A stretch of 64,000 bases of DNA. Origin: Patella vulgata. Its lineage: Eukaryota; Mollusca; Gastropoda; Patellidae. The stretch lies in the NCBI RefSeq assembly GCF_932274485.2, contig NC_065885.2, forward strand, positions 30,889,062 through 30,953,061, given 5' to 3'. The notes under the pieces are model-generated. The model did not search any database. It had not been told where the DNA came from and saw only the letters and a list, made by a program, of their open reading frames with translations. Of this stretch, positions 47,706 to 58,792 are shown piece after piece. A program made the position numbers and the translations under genes. Position 1 is the first letter of the stretch. Each line of letters starts with the position of its first letter.

Positions 47706-48293
47706 ATTTAAAGCAGGAGTCTTATTTACACTGCAGCCTGTTGTGTCGACCTTTGTGATGTTCACATGAACTACAGACTTTATACGAACCCTGAAACAAT
47801 GATCAATCATTTCAAGGTCTATTCTGAGTAGTGAAACATTGAATTAAATCAGACCTTAAAATGCTTAAAATCCACACAAATACAGTATACAATATTTACA
47901 TTTTATTGTGATCCAACTTGAGTTACATGTTTGAGTACATCTTCACATTTTATTACACAAATGAGATTTGATATGATAACTAGTTTAAAATAATTTAGTG
48001 TTTGGTATGAAAATTAAAACAAATATAATAACAAGGGTAAACATGCATACTATCTTCTAAACATTTTGTAACTTGCTAAGAAAAAAAATACAAAAATATG
48101 TAAATAATAAGAAAATGTTGGAAACATGAAATCTCCAAGTCAAACCATTTTTTTCATACATCTCAACAAGTATATATGGAACTGTAATAAACTAATCAAC
48201 GATTACAAACATGGCAGCTGGAAACTTACAACAGTTTGAAATCATTCACTCTTCATGCATGAAGCTTGCAGTAGGGCAGTTTCTACAGATTAA

Positions 48294-48352
48294 TGAAATG
48301 AAATCTTGTTCAACTCCTACTTTTATGTGCCAATTAGGTTAATGAAGATGTG
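48294..48352 (-). repeat. SINE-A tail fragment
   Basis: AATGAAATGAAATCTTGTTC, AACTCCTACTTTTATG and AGGTTAATGAAGATGTG follow the order of the SINE-A 3' end in reverse. Strongly diverged. Confidence 0.5.
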
Positions 48353-48627
48353 ACGTTTTTTTAAAGGAGAGTGAGCCAACCTTTGGCAGTTGTAGTTTGT
48401 TATTATCCAAGGGGCGTAACTCTATTTAATATGATTGACAATAACTAAATTGAAAGGAAAATAAAATTGTATCAAGGCACAAATATTTGGAAACTAACAT
48501 ATTTTTTTTTTTTTCTGGAATTTTGCCAATTAACAAATATCTTCATGTCTAGATTTTTGTTCATGCTGATTATGGAACATGCCATAATTAAGTTTATGGG
48601 CTTTTGGCATAATTTTACTGGTCCTCA

Positions 48628-51600
48628 TTAGCTTGTTTCCATCTCTTCTGTCTTCTGTTCCTCTATTTCCGCTTTCTTTTCATCTTCTGTTAAAAAAATA
48701 GAAATTTAGTCATTATTACACAATATTGTTTTACCCAAACATGAAGTTACACGAACAGATATTCATTGACATCCCTTACAAAAGGGAAATGGTTTATTAA
48801 ATCTATTCAGTCCAGGAATAGGTGGCATAGTGGTCTAAGAGTGCAAAGCAGATGATGTGTGGGGTCCGATGGTCAGTCAAATGTTTTGAATAGATGGAAA
48901 TGAAATTGAGTGACACAGATTCGAGTCTTGTCAAAGGTTTGCCATCCATGATAACAGCTGTAGCATTAAAAATACATTAGTTAAGAGTTTTATAAAGAGT
49001 TGGCCATTCTTGCTATAATAATTCAAAAATTACTTTGTTCTGAAGGAATTGTCACTGTTGGAAGTTTGGAATAGAAATAGGCACCAATTGTGCCTGCACC
49101 ATCTATTCTTGATTATCAAGTAACATACTGAATTACTATGGTAGCCTCGCTTGACAGGTCTTTCATCACCAGTTTCCGGTACCGACATCAGCGACTAACG
49201 GTAAATGTTAGCTTGGTCCGCCATTTATTGATTTTTTTCTAATTGGAAGACTGTTTAAATCCAAACTGTATCCAAGCCATCCGTGGGTCTACAAAGTTGA
49301 TTTTGAGCTTGTCGTGTAAATAAAGGTCTAATTAATAATTTCTATAACATCTAACACCTAAATAAAGTCTTGCAATAGGCAGATTTAGCTCTTGCATAAT
49401 GTATGTTTAAGCAGAATTTTTCAGCTATGGTGCCTGGTTGAGATGGTATCATATTCAATTGACAAATAAAGAAAAAAAACAGAAACAGGGTTTAACACCC
49501 ACTGAACAAAAAAAAATAGGTCATTTCAGGACTAACAAATAGTATATTTTTATTTCGATAATTTGATTGTGCGTAGGGGTCTTTAGCAGTGGGAGGAAAC
49601 CTGGGAGACCCACAGAAAACCCACAAGCTTAGGTAGGCGACCTTACATCTTACATCTACTTTCTTAAACACGTCTTCTAGTGATCGTTATCATCACAAAC
49701 AATTTAACTTACCATCCAAAATAGCCTGAAGTTCATGGATAGCTGTTATTAACACTAAAAACTGTTTACGACGAGAATCCAACTGAATAATAAAAGACAT
49801 TTCTAGTCAAAAATGAAATTTAAACAAAAACTGTATCAAAATCAAATTTAAAATAGTTTAAAATGTTTCTTTATAAATTCTCTAATTTTTTAGCCATTGT
49901 GATTAGTTCAGTCAAAAAGTATATTCATGAAATGAGCTGAATAAAAGGTCAGTAGGTTAGGTGAATTAAACAAAAGATTTTTTAAAATACAATTAATCTT
50001 TAATAGCACTGAAATTCAAGGTTTATAAATATACTCTGCCTGGGAAGTTGGCACTTATCCTGGACAAAGTAGAATCAGGTGTTTCAGTAGAGTATGGTCT
50101 AATTTTAAATAGACTACAAGATGTAATTCTAGAATATTACTGTACCTTTTCTTCTAATTTCTGTTTTCTATCCTTAAATGTCTTCAGTTCTTGATCTAGA
50201 CTTTCTAATTGCCTACAAAAACACATTACAATTACAAAGTTTTTTTTTAAAAAAAAAAACACATCTTGAAATAAATGTTTTTATATAATTCCTTAAACAA
50301 GAAAGTAATCTCTTTTTTTATATAATACTGTAAAACAATATTTAAATTATTTTATATAACTGTAAAAAAACAGAAATTTTATTGTACATCTAAAACTTTG
50401 AAACAAGAAATATATGTTGTATTAATACTTTGACACAAGAAAATAATGTATTAAATGTTGTATTAATACTTTAATACTTCTAAGAAAGAAATAAGTGTAA
50501 ATTAAATGTCTTTAATACTGCAATATATTTTACATTATTGTTTCATTGTTCCACATTGTGTATATATATCTTCACTGTACTATGGTTGTCCTTCTTTTCT
50601 TAATAAAGACGAGAGAACTGTCATTGAAACATCACCAGAAATAAACATCTAGGTAACTTGTATACCATATAAATGTGTCATCTCTGTAAGTGCTAGGAAT
50701 CAAACCTGGGTCATTCTAGTTGCTATACCAATGCCCTGAATGCTCAACTAACTCGACCCCTGAACATTTTGGCAAATTTATCTTGACCTCCTTTAGGTTA
50801 CATAACTTTCATGAGGTATTAGTTTCTTGGCTTACCCATAGTAGATACCAGTACTAAATATGCTATAATGAAATAGACATTAAACTAAATAAATGAATAA
50901 TGTATTAAAATAATAATAAACATACTTGGTTGTAGCTTGTCTATCAGGATGAGTGTGTATAACTTTAGCCAGAGCATCATATTCTGTTACAAATAAAACA
51001 ATATAATATGTGATAAGGATTTCACAAGTTACATCATGTACAAGTATTTTAAACCATCAACAGTTTCTATAAAGCATGTTATAAAGATGTGTAATAGTAT
51101 ATTACCTAACACCACAATATAATTACATAAATTCCTCATGTCCATGAATGTGTTGTGTTGACATCAGGTAATTATTATTTCTTACTGTTAAGCCTTAGGC
51201 CTACATGTAACATGAGAGAACAAAAAGATTTCACTCCACATGTCCTATTCTCCCTCAAATTCCTAGTTAGCCTTAGGCCCACATATATCATGTTGTGGGG
51301 GGTGTGTGTGAGGGGGGGGGGGGAGAGAGAGAGAGTTCTCTCTACAGCTGGGTTTGGTCCTATTCTCTGTCCAATTCCTACTTAATATTCTAGTAATCTT
51401 TGGAACAAAATATTGCTTAACCCTTTAGCACTTTAGTACCTGTAAATACTGCCTACCCTGCTTCCTTGAAGAAAATAGACCATGACAGCCGCCACCCTTA
51501 AACCCTCTGTGTATTGTTCAACCGTACATACTAGTTTTTCGGGGAGCTCGAAGCTATTAAATTAACTCCAGCACAGCGGCGGCGCCAGCAACCGGTGGTT

Positions 51601-54600
51601 GGAGGGGCAAAGCTGGGCAAAGTCCAAGGTTAAGGGGGCAAAGGCACGAGCTTAAACTTGGGGTAAGGGGGCCTCCCCCAGACATTTTTGAAAAACAGGC
51701 TGCCAAAATGCAGTCTGCTAGTATTTCAAGCACTGATGTTGAGATAATGTGTCAAACAAACGGACGTGCGAACCTCGACGAAGCCCAAAAACGAGCGCCA
51801 AAGTAGGGAGTAATTACGGAGGGTATAGGGGACCTTCCCCAGAATAATAGACTGCCGGAAATGCTATCTGACAGTATTCAGGCACCGGTTGTCGAGATAA
51901 ATAGAGCTGTTCACTAGTTATCCAACCCCAGAGAGGAAAGTGTCAAATGAACAGACTTGCGAACCTCAACAAAGCCCCTGAAAATTTGATCGTCAAGATA
52001 AATAGAGCTTACAAGATACCGCCTCTCGCCAAATCACTAGTTTTTCCGACCAGAGCAGAAAGTTTGAAACAAACCAAGTGAGTGAATCAAAGTGAATAGA
52101 CTGCCAGAAATGCAGCCTGGCAGTATTTCAGACACTGGTCGTCGAGATAAATAGAGCTGACCAGATACTGTTCGTCACTAAATCACCAGCTTATCCGAAC
52201 AGAGAGGGAGGTGTCAAAGGAACGGAGTTGAGTGTAACAAGTGGATGCATATTCTCGCCGCGTTGAACCTATACCTAAAACCTTTTTCTTATTTTCTAAA
52301 ATGCCCCCCCCCCCCTGGCGTTGCCACTGCTCCAGCAGTTTGGGTTCTAGTTATAGGTACATACTAGTTATTCGGTGAGTCCAAAGCTATTCACTTGACT
52401 CTTTTTATACCTTTTCTTCGGTCTACCATTAGGCCTCTATGGCTTGTTGACCACTCTAATTATATCTGGCACTAACAGGTTTGCGCATGTCTGAACTGAA
52501 CATGTCATATAAAAAATTTTTTTACTCAAAAGTGTTTGGTCTACTAAATATAATGAAGAACTGTACTAATAGCAGCTTGGGTTGAATTTTATTTCGTCAT
52601 TTTTTCCAGAATTGATTAAGGTGTGACTTGAATTGGTTTAGGGTTTTAGCATTGACAATATAGAAAGGTAATGAGTTCCAGTCATTGATGACTGACTGAG
52701 AAATTGTTTTTTTGTATATACAATCTAGAATGACGTTTTTCTAGTTTAATGTTGTGTCCTCTTTTCTCTTTAGTGACTTTTAGAATTTCTTCATTTACAA
52801 CATCTCTTCCTTGAAGAATCCTATAAAATTGGATAACATCATACTGCTTCCTTCTGTATTCCAAAGAGGGTAAACCGAGACCAAGACTTAACATGTGTTG
52901 TTGGTAAATGAGGTTTTCTAGTCCTTTTACTAGTTTGGTTGCTCTGCGTTGAACTTTTTCAACTGCTCTAGTGTCTATCTTAGGTATGGGGCAGCATACT
53001 TTCACAGCGTATTCCAAGTGTGGTTGAATTAGAGATTTAGATATTTTAACAACATTTCTTTATTTAATTCACTGAAGGTTTGTCTATTATTTCCAAAAGG
53101 TGGTTGGCTTTCTTGACATTAGTTGCGATATGGTCATTAAGTTTTAAGTTATCTTGAAAAATTGCTCCTGGGCCTTTTTCATTATTAACTTGACTCCTGC
53201 AGTTCGAGGTGCTTTAAGGCGCCCTGGATATAGGTACATGCTAGTTATTCAGGGAGCCCAAAGCTATTCACTTGACTACGGCAGTTTGGGGAGCTTTAAG
53301 GCCCCCTAGTTCTGGGTGGTCCACATACAAGCATTCTAAAAATGTTTTTCCTACCAAAATTTAAGCATCAGTTTATTCAGTTACAAATCAAATTCAAGGT
53401 GGCCATATTCATTTATAAAACGCATCTAAAATAATTTGGTATAATCGAAAATTGACAAACCTTGTCTATTTTTGCGTATTCTTTTAGCTTGTTGTAATTC
53501 TGATTTACATTCAGTTATCTTTAGAGTAGCTTCTTCTATCTTATTCTCTGCAAAAAAAATAAATTGTGTTGTTATATATTATATATATGTATGGACAGCA
53601 GGGTAATTTTTACATATTTTAGGTTATTTTCCGGGATCTTTATTTTCCCATTTGTTTAATGTAGTTTTACAAATTTGTTTTCTTTCATATTCACAATGAA
53701 CTGAAAGGAGTTTACCACATCTGACAAACTAAAAATCTGCAACAAACATTTTAGATCAGTTAACACTTTATTGAGTATTGCCTCCAAGTCTCGCAAGCAT
53801 CCATGTCAAGTTAATCAGCTGGAATAATCATAGCATTGGGGAACTTTATTCTGGTTTCAATATAGCAAAATAGGTTACAGGTAAATTTAAGAAGTATATG
53901 CCCTATTAATATTATATTAAATATCTTACCAATTCTTTGATTTAACGTTTCATAATTTTGTTGTTCTTCTAAATTCATTTGATAAACTTTGACAGATTTT
54001 TCCAAAGTATATTCACATTGAGATATAGTGGATAAAATTCTCTGATACACCATGTTGCTGAAAAAACAAAACACCAACATTAAATATACTTCACATAGTG
54101 GAACTAATATAATGAATTTGGTGCATCATATGCAATGGTAGTTCAGCAATTTTCATATTGAACTTCATTAAAGTACCAATTTCACATCGTACAAATATTC
54201 AGTAACAATTATTAGTCCATATGATTTTATAAATGTACTACACATTGTCATGTCAATGAATTACAACATACAGGGATAGTGTTCAAAAACTTTCTGGACC
54301 AAAGAGCTCATCTGAACACAACTTGTTAACAGTATCCAAAGCTCATTAACAACATAAATCACAGCTTGTGTTGCAGTCAGTTATAAATGTTAATCATATC
54401 ACTCTCTATCAGATAGAATCAAAGTTATCTTGTCCCAAAGCATCGACCAATGAAATTGGTTAGCTCTGCTTAGCTTTAGCTCGAAATGTTAATCATTGAA
54501 CTCAGTCAAGACATTCACCTAATGAACATCTATGTACATCAAGTTTAAACATTCTATCTCAATTAAAAGCAGAGTTGTTATGTTCCAAAGTCTTGACCAA

Positions 54601-57600
54601 TCAAATTGCTTATCGATCCTTAGACTAAGCAGAAAATTCTCATCATCAAACTTAGTCAAGGTAATGATATAATGAATCTATAATCATGAGTTTCGTCACT
54701 CTCACTTAATTAAAATCAAAGTTATCGTGCCCCAAAGCATCAACCAATCAAATCGCTTATCTCTGCTTACCGTAAGCAGACAATGTTTATCATCGAACTC
54801 CATCAAGGCATTCACCTAATGAACGCCTACACCAAGTTTGAACATTCTACCTCAATTAGACAGAGAGTTATCATGTTTCAAAGTCTTGACCAATCAAATT
54901 GCTTATCGCTCTGCTTACCCTAAGCAGAAAATGCTTATTATGGAACTTAGTCAAGGTATTGATGTGATAAAACTATACACCAAGTGTCCTCACTCTCACT
55001 TAATTAGAAAGTTATCGTGCCCCAAAGCATCAACCTATCAAATTGCTTATCATTGCTTAGCCTAAGCAGAAAATGCTCATCTTCGAACTTCATCAAGGCA
55101 TTGACCTAATAAACCCCTACACCAAGTTTGAACATTCTAGCTCAATTAGAAGGAGAGTTATTGTGTTTCAAAGTTTCAGCCAATCAAATTGCTCATCTCT
55201 CTGCTTACCCTGAGTAGAAAATACTCATTAATCAAGGTATTGATGTAATGAAACTATACACCAAGTTTCATCACACTCACTTATAAATTAGAACTAAAGT
55301 TATCGTGTCCCAAAGCATCAACCAATCAAATTGCTTATCTCTGCTTATCCTAAGAAGAGAATGCTCATCTTCGAACTCCATCAAGGCATTGACCTAATAA
55401 ACGCCTACACTAAATTTGAACATTCTAGCTCAATTAGAAAGAGAGTTATTGTGTCCCAAGAAGTGTGACAATTACAAAGATAGGTTGTCAGTTAATGGAA
55501 ATGAAATGAAATGGGATTAACATCCTACTTCTCTGCTACATCTGGGCTAATGAAAAAACAGGCATACCGAATTCAGTGTGTGAGAGGAAAATTTTGCTGA
55601 CAGATGCCCTACGGCCTACTCTGATTTCAAATTCCAACTGTCAAGGCTTCTTTTACGCTGTTCCTTGGCAGGCCCTTCCTGTCCTGTGCCACTGACAAGA
55701 GGAAACCACGTTGGAAAATGCAGAGGAACTTTCTAGGCCAACAACTGGATTAACACACGCCCTCAATGTTAGTGAGCAAGTGCCTTACTTACTGGAGCCA
55801 AATCACCTGAGCAGTACATAAATTTTAATTAAACTTTGATTGGCTTCTGCAGTTCTTGCTTGAGGTGACATTAAGAAAACCTGCACAGGTAATCAGACAA
55901 TATAACTTTCGCTGTTAAGAGTTATCAGAGGGTTATCAGGAAAGTTTGAAAATGTAACAGGCTTGATTGAATATATAAATAAGCGTAAGCTTACTAATAC
56001 TAAATAAATATCAAACAGATGGAGGATACACAAGATTTTTCAGACTGAGATGACGACAACATACATGATACATACATATAACATGTTTGCTCACATTTCA
56101 TTGTGGGGTATAAAAATATGCACAGTCTGATCTGATCAGGACGGCTTCTAAATGCTAAATCTGACAAATTGATGACATTAAGTAAGCTATTTAGTTATGT
56201 ACCTATCTTCATCAACAGGTGATTGTGTCCATCTTATGAACATTTTCAGTAAATTATTCAACCTTTTATCATCATTTCCTCCCTCTCCATCAATCAATAA
56301 TCGCCTCTTGATAATATCATCTGAAATATACCACAATATCAATTTCACAAAATGCACAAAAACACCTTTTAACAACTGAACATATAATTATTATAATGTA
56401 AGCAGCAGAATTCTAAATTTAACCCAACAGGTATGGGGGCTATGCATTATAGAGGTCATTTCTGTTCTGTAATTTAATGGTGACCTTATTTTGTATTTGG
56501 TGCAGTATTTTATGATGGAATTCATATTGATGATTGTTGAATGGATGTTACAAAAATGGAGATTATAACATCTACTTGTGCAACACTGGTTAACACAGAA
56601 CAAACATTGTATAAGCAAACTAAGTTTTTGATATTAGCACAAAATCTGAAGGTTGTAACTGATATATTGCGAAGATTGTATACTGAAGTTTAGGATATTA
56701 GTGCAAAATCTAATGGTTGTACCATATTGATAGTTTCGGACTAATGATGGAGTAGAAATGGTTCCACTACGGATGTCTTCAGTCTTGTTCCAGCCACAGT
56801 AGTGGATCATCCTAAGGCCTTCCTTTGATCTCGCTTTAACTACGTACATCTTATCCAGGCCTTCACGTTATACCCTACATATTTCAGCACTAATTTTGAT
56901 TGGGTACAAGCTCAACTTGTGAGCCTATCAGATTCCTCGATCGTCGCGAATGCCAGGTCTCGGGCTTCCAAGCTAAAATGTCTAACTGTGATAATCGAGT
57001 TGCAAAGTTCAAGGTTCATTCAATGTCAAGGTTTCCGTGGAGGTGGCTATGTCACAACCTCTGATTAAACGCTACTGCTCGCGTGTCTGTAGATAACATA
57101 GCTATAAGTTCGGGAAATGTGAAGTAAACAAGCAATGGCCAGATGTTGTGAAACTCGCAGTCGTTGCTTCAGGAATATGCGTGACCTGAAACCCTTACTA
57201 TAGGGGTTTCAGGTTAAAGTTTTAAATGACAGAAAAAATTTAATTTTTTAAAAAATATTTCGTGAAAATATACATAAACTGCTACCCAATTTTTTTTATT
57301 TCATCAAATTACTCTAATTAGATCAAAGTTATGGAATTTTAAAATCCAAGATCAACGTCAATAATGTAATCAAAATGCTCTATACCACAGTCAATGCCTG
57401 CCATGGGACCAAAATAAGTGCTTTTCAGTCATATCTGACTGACAAGTGTATTTTCCATTCAGAATCACTAGTAACAATTTTAAAACTCAAATGTGCACGT
57501 TATAGTCAGCTAAGATTCATTAAAATCGTAATAATTTGAATGATATTATGTCAAATATTTATAATCTGGATGATACCACAAAAAAAGTAGACTATATTTA

Positions 57601-58498
57601 GTCTTAGTTTAGTAAATTTCAGTCAGCAAAACAGAAATATTCCGATTTCTACGGCTGTTATTGTCGTAGCTCGGGGTATCACGCACCATAATAATCACAA
57701 AAATGTCATCTATCGTTTGATTGGTTCTATGTGGAAATCCCCCGGAAACTAAGATGTGGATACACCAATGAAGTGAGCCGTAGCAATGGAAAATCCCCGG
57801 CCACGTGGCGTCAAAGCGGCATTTTCCCGCGAGCGTCTCCTGTACATAAACGGTAATTTCGCTCACAATTCGATAATTTTTTAGCTTGAATCTTTGCAGA
57901 TATCGAGATTGATATTTAACGATTACAATATAATTGCTAGTAATACATTTAAATAAAATAGTAATTTCATAATCGTAGTTTGAAGCAGGCTATATTTCAG
58001 CCGCTGGCGGTCAGATTTCACGCTAAAATCATGTGACCTGAAACCCCTACTACTACTAGTAACAATACTGTTATACATGATTTATATTTTTATGAAAAGA
58101 AACCATAACAAGACGTTAGGCATAACAACGTGAATATATCAATAATAGAATTAGACAATAAATATTCGTTCTGGGGTACAAAATATGATTTTATAAAATG
58201 CAAATATTGCTAAAAACAAGATCTTGGATTATGGAATCAAAGACTACAAAAAGAGCTGAAAGGTCTTCAATAATGATAGAGCTTGAATAGAATCTATTTT
58301 TAGCAGCTGTCAACCACCACTTGAAAAGATGGACCCGTCTAGCTATGAAAACGGAGAGCTAGGTGGACAGATTATCCGCAGTTCTGCAATCATGAGAACA
58401 CGGTGCCGTTATGCTATCTATGAAAAATGTTGTGAATTCATCTGAAGCCGGTGAACTCATGCTTTTTTGCACGTGTACTAACCATCGGACACCGCCAT
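48628..58498 (-). CDS. THOC7: THO complex subunit 7, complete, 8 exons
   Basis: A subunit of THO/TREX, which couples transcription to mRNP assembly and nuclear mRNA export. Coding exons in order: 58498-58483 (MAVSD), 56320-56203 (DIIKRRLLIDGEGGNDDKRL...), 54057-53930 (YQRILSTISQCEYTLEKSV), 53547-53461 (KITECKSELQQAKRIRKNRQ), 50983-50926 (YDALAKVIHTHPDRQATT), 50212-50146 (QLESLDQELKTFKDRKQKLE), 49782-49713 (RRKQFLVLITAIHELQAIL) and 48686-48628 (ending EEMETS, TAA). Lengths sum to 603 nt, i.e. 200 aa; human THOC7 is 204 aa and colinear. All phases fit and all introns are GT-AG. The protein is mostly coiled coil from ~residue 60, the part by which it pairs with THOC5 in known THO structures. The start is fixed by the 16-nt first exon, whose ATG sits in AAAATGGCGG. 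It is head-to-head with ATXN7. Confidence 0.96.
49480..49650 (-). repeat. SINE-B copy, diverged, in THOC7 intron
   Basis: Reverse of SINE-B: AACAGGGTTTAACACCCACT, TAGGTCATTTCAGGACTAAC, ATTTCGATAATTTGATTGTG, GCGTAGGGGTCTTTAGCAGT, GGGAGGAAACC and TAGGTAGGCGACC. The head is missing or unrecognisable. It lies between the last two THOC7 coding exons and runs in the gene's direction. Confidence 0.72.
51270..51340. repeat. Low-complexity GT / G12 / GA tract
   Basis: GGGGGGTGTGTGTGAG, then G12 at 51312-51323, then (AG)n to ~51335, in a THOC7 intron. Confidence 0.9.
51590..52240. repeat. Degenerate tandem array in THOC7 intron
   Basis: Units carry CTGCCAGAAATGCAGCCTGG, CAGTATTTCAG, CGTCGAGATAAATAGAGCT and CAAA.GAACGGA at ~51695, ~51847 and ~52093, with a shortened one at ~51978. 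Spacing is irregular (about 150-245 bp). GTACATACTAGTT.TTCGG-type phrases flank it at ~51525, ~52355 and ~53231. The array is moderately GC-rich against its AT-rich surroundings. Confidence 0.65.
52560..53215 (-). pseudogene. LINE (non-LTR retrotransposon) reverse-transcriptase tail
   Basis: Minus-strand blocks: LKLNDHIATNVKKANHLLEI, then HLEYAVKVCCPIPKIDTRAV, EKVQRRATKLVKGLENL, LGLPSLEYRRKQYDVIQFYR, and in a shifted frame SQRVINDWNSLPFYIVNAKT then NQFKSHLDQFWKK. LEYA, EKVQRRATK, LEYRR and RVINDWNSLP are the usual 3'-end motifs of LINE ORF2 proteins. The RT catalytic core is absent and a frameshift lies near the SVSHQ stop, so this is a 5'-truncated dead copy, as LINE insertions usually are. 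It lies in THOC7 intron sequence in the gene's own direction. Confidence 0.88.
54410..55460. repeat. ~146-bp satellite, 7 monomers as alternating dimers
   Basis: A CCAAAG anchor followed by ACCAATCAAATTGCTTATC recurs at 54434, 54585, 54731, 54876, 55021, 55166 and 55309, with the last unit ending near 55455; spacing is 143-151 bp. Units alternate: odd ones read CCCCAAAGCATCAACC, even ones GTTTCAAAGTCTTGACC (or TTCCAAAG), so the true period is a ~290-bp dimer. Each unit also has CTCTGCTTA..CTAAGCAGAAAATG and TCAAGG.ATTGA. The array fills much of THOC7 intron 54058-56202. Confidence 0.9.
55497..55812 (-). repeat. SINE-A, old diverged copy
   Basis: Tail GGAAATGAAATGAAATGGGA, then GGGCTAATGAAAAAACAGGC, GAGAGGAAAATTTTGCTGAC, CCACTGACAAGAGGAAACCA and AACTTTCTAGGCCAA, ending in a decayed tRNA-like head near 55810. 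It has a deletion around the TTTTACG block and more substitutions than the copies at 6129 and 9263. It lies directly beside the satellite array. Confidence 0.8.
57202..58048. mobile_element. Non-autonomous DNA element, ~850 bp, in THOC7 intron 1
   Basis: The left end AGGGGTTTCAGGTTA is matched at the right by TGACCTGAAACCCCT. A further end-like GTGACCTGAAACCCTTA sits just outside the left end (57181-57197), so a second copy may once have abutted. Possible short target repeats are ACTA/ACTAC at each side. The inside is AT-rich with a GC-richer island at ~57770-57860. The minus frame 57609-57866 (85 codons) shows no domain. The short termini leave the superfamily open. Confidence 0.6.
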
Positions 58499-58792
58499 TT
58501 TTCGTCAGCGATGATGTCCCTTACACATTGAAATTTAATGAAATGCATCCTCATTAAAAATTAATAATGACATAAATTTGATCTTTAATATTTGATATTG
58601 TTATTCTGCAATCATCATTAAGATAGCTTTCGCCGAAAATCAGTTTATGAATCTTCGGAATCAGATTTATTGAAGTTTATCATATTCTTTTATCTGGGCA
58701 TAAGCGATATTTTCTCCGTCGATACTCTCCGGTAATGACGTCAGACTCGGTAAACTCCGGTTTGGCAGAAAGCAACAAGAAAACTACACAAA
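58499..58792. promoter_or_regulatory. Bidirectional promoter between THOC7 and ATXN7
   Basis: Only 294 bp separate the two start codons, which point away from each other. A perfect palindromic CRE, TGACGTCA, lies at 58736-58743, 50 bp before the ATXN7 ATG. Both start codons are embedded in AAAATGGCG (THOC7 GAAAAATGGCGGTG, ATXN7 CAAAATGGCGAC), which fits the YY1 site and the TISU element of genes with very short 5' UTRs. No TATA box was found at a usual distance on either side. Transcription starts cannot be read from sequence. Confidence 0.8.
58736..58743. promoter_or_regulatory. Consensus CRE (TGACGTCA)
   Basis: An exact 8-bp palindromic CREB/ATF site in the shared promoter. Being palindromic it could serve both genes. 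An 8-mer can occur by chance, but an exact hit inside a 294-bp divergent promoter is unlikely to. Confidence 0.7.

Noticed and set aside
57609-57866. 85-codon minus frame considered as THOC7 exon 1
   Set aside because: The 16-nt exon at 58483-58498 gives MAVSD with correct phase and donor, matching human MGAVTD; this frame matches neither and lies in a transposon-like element.
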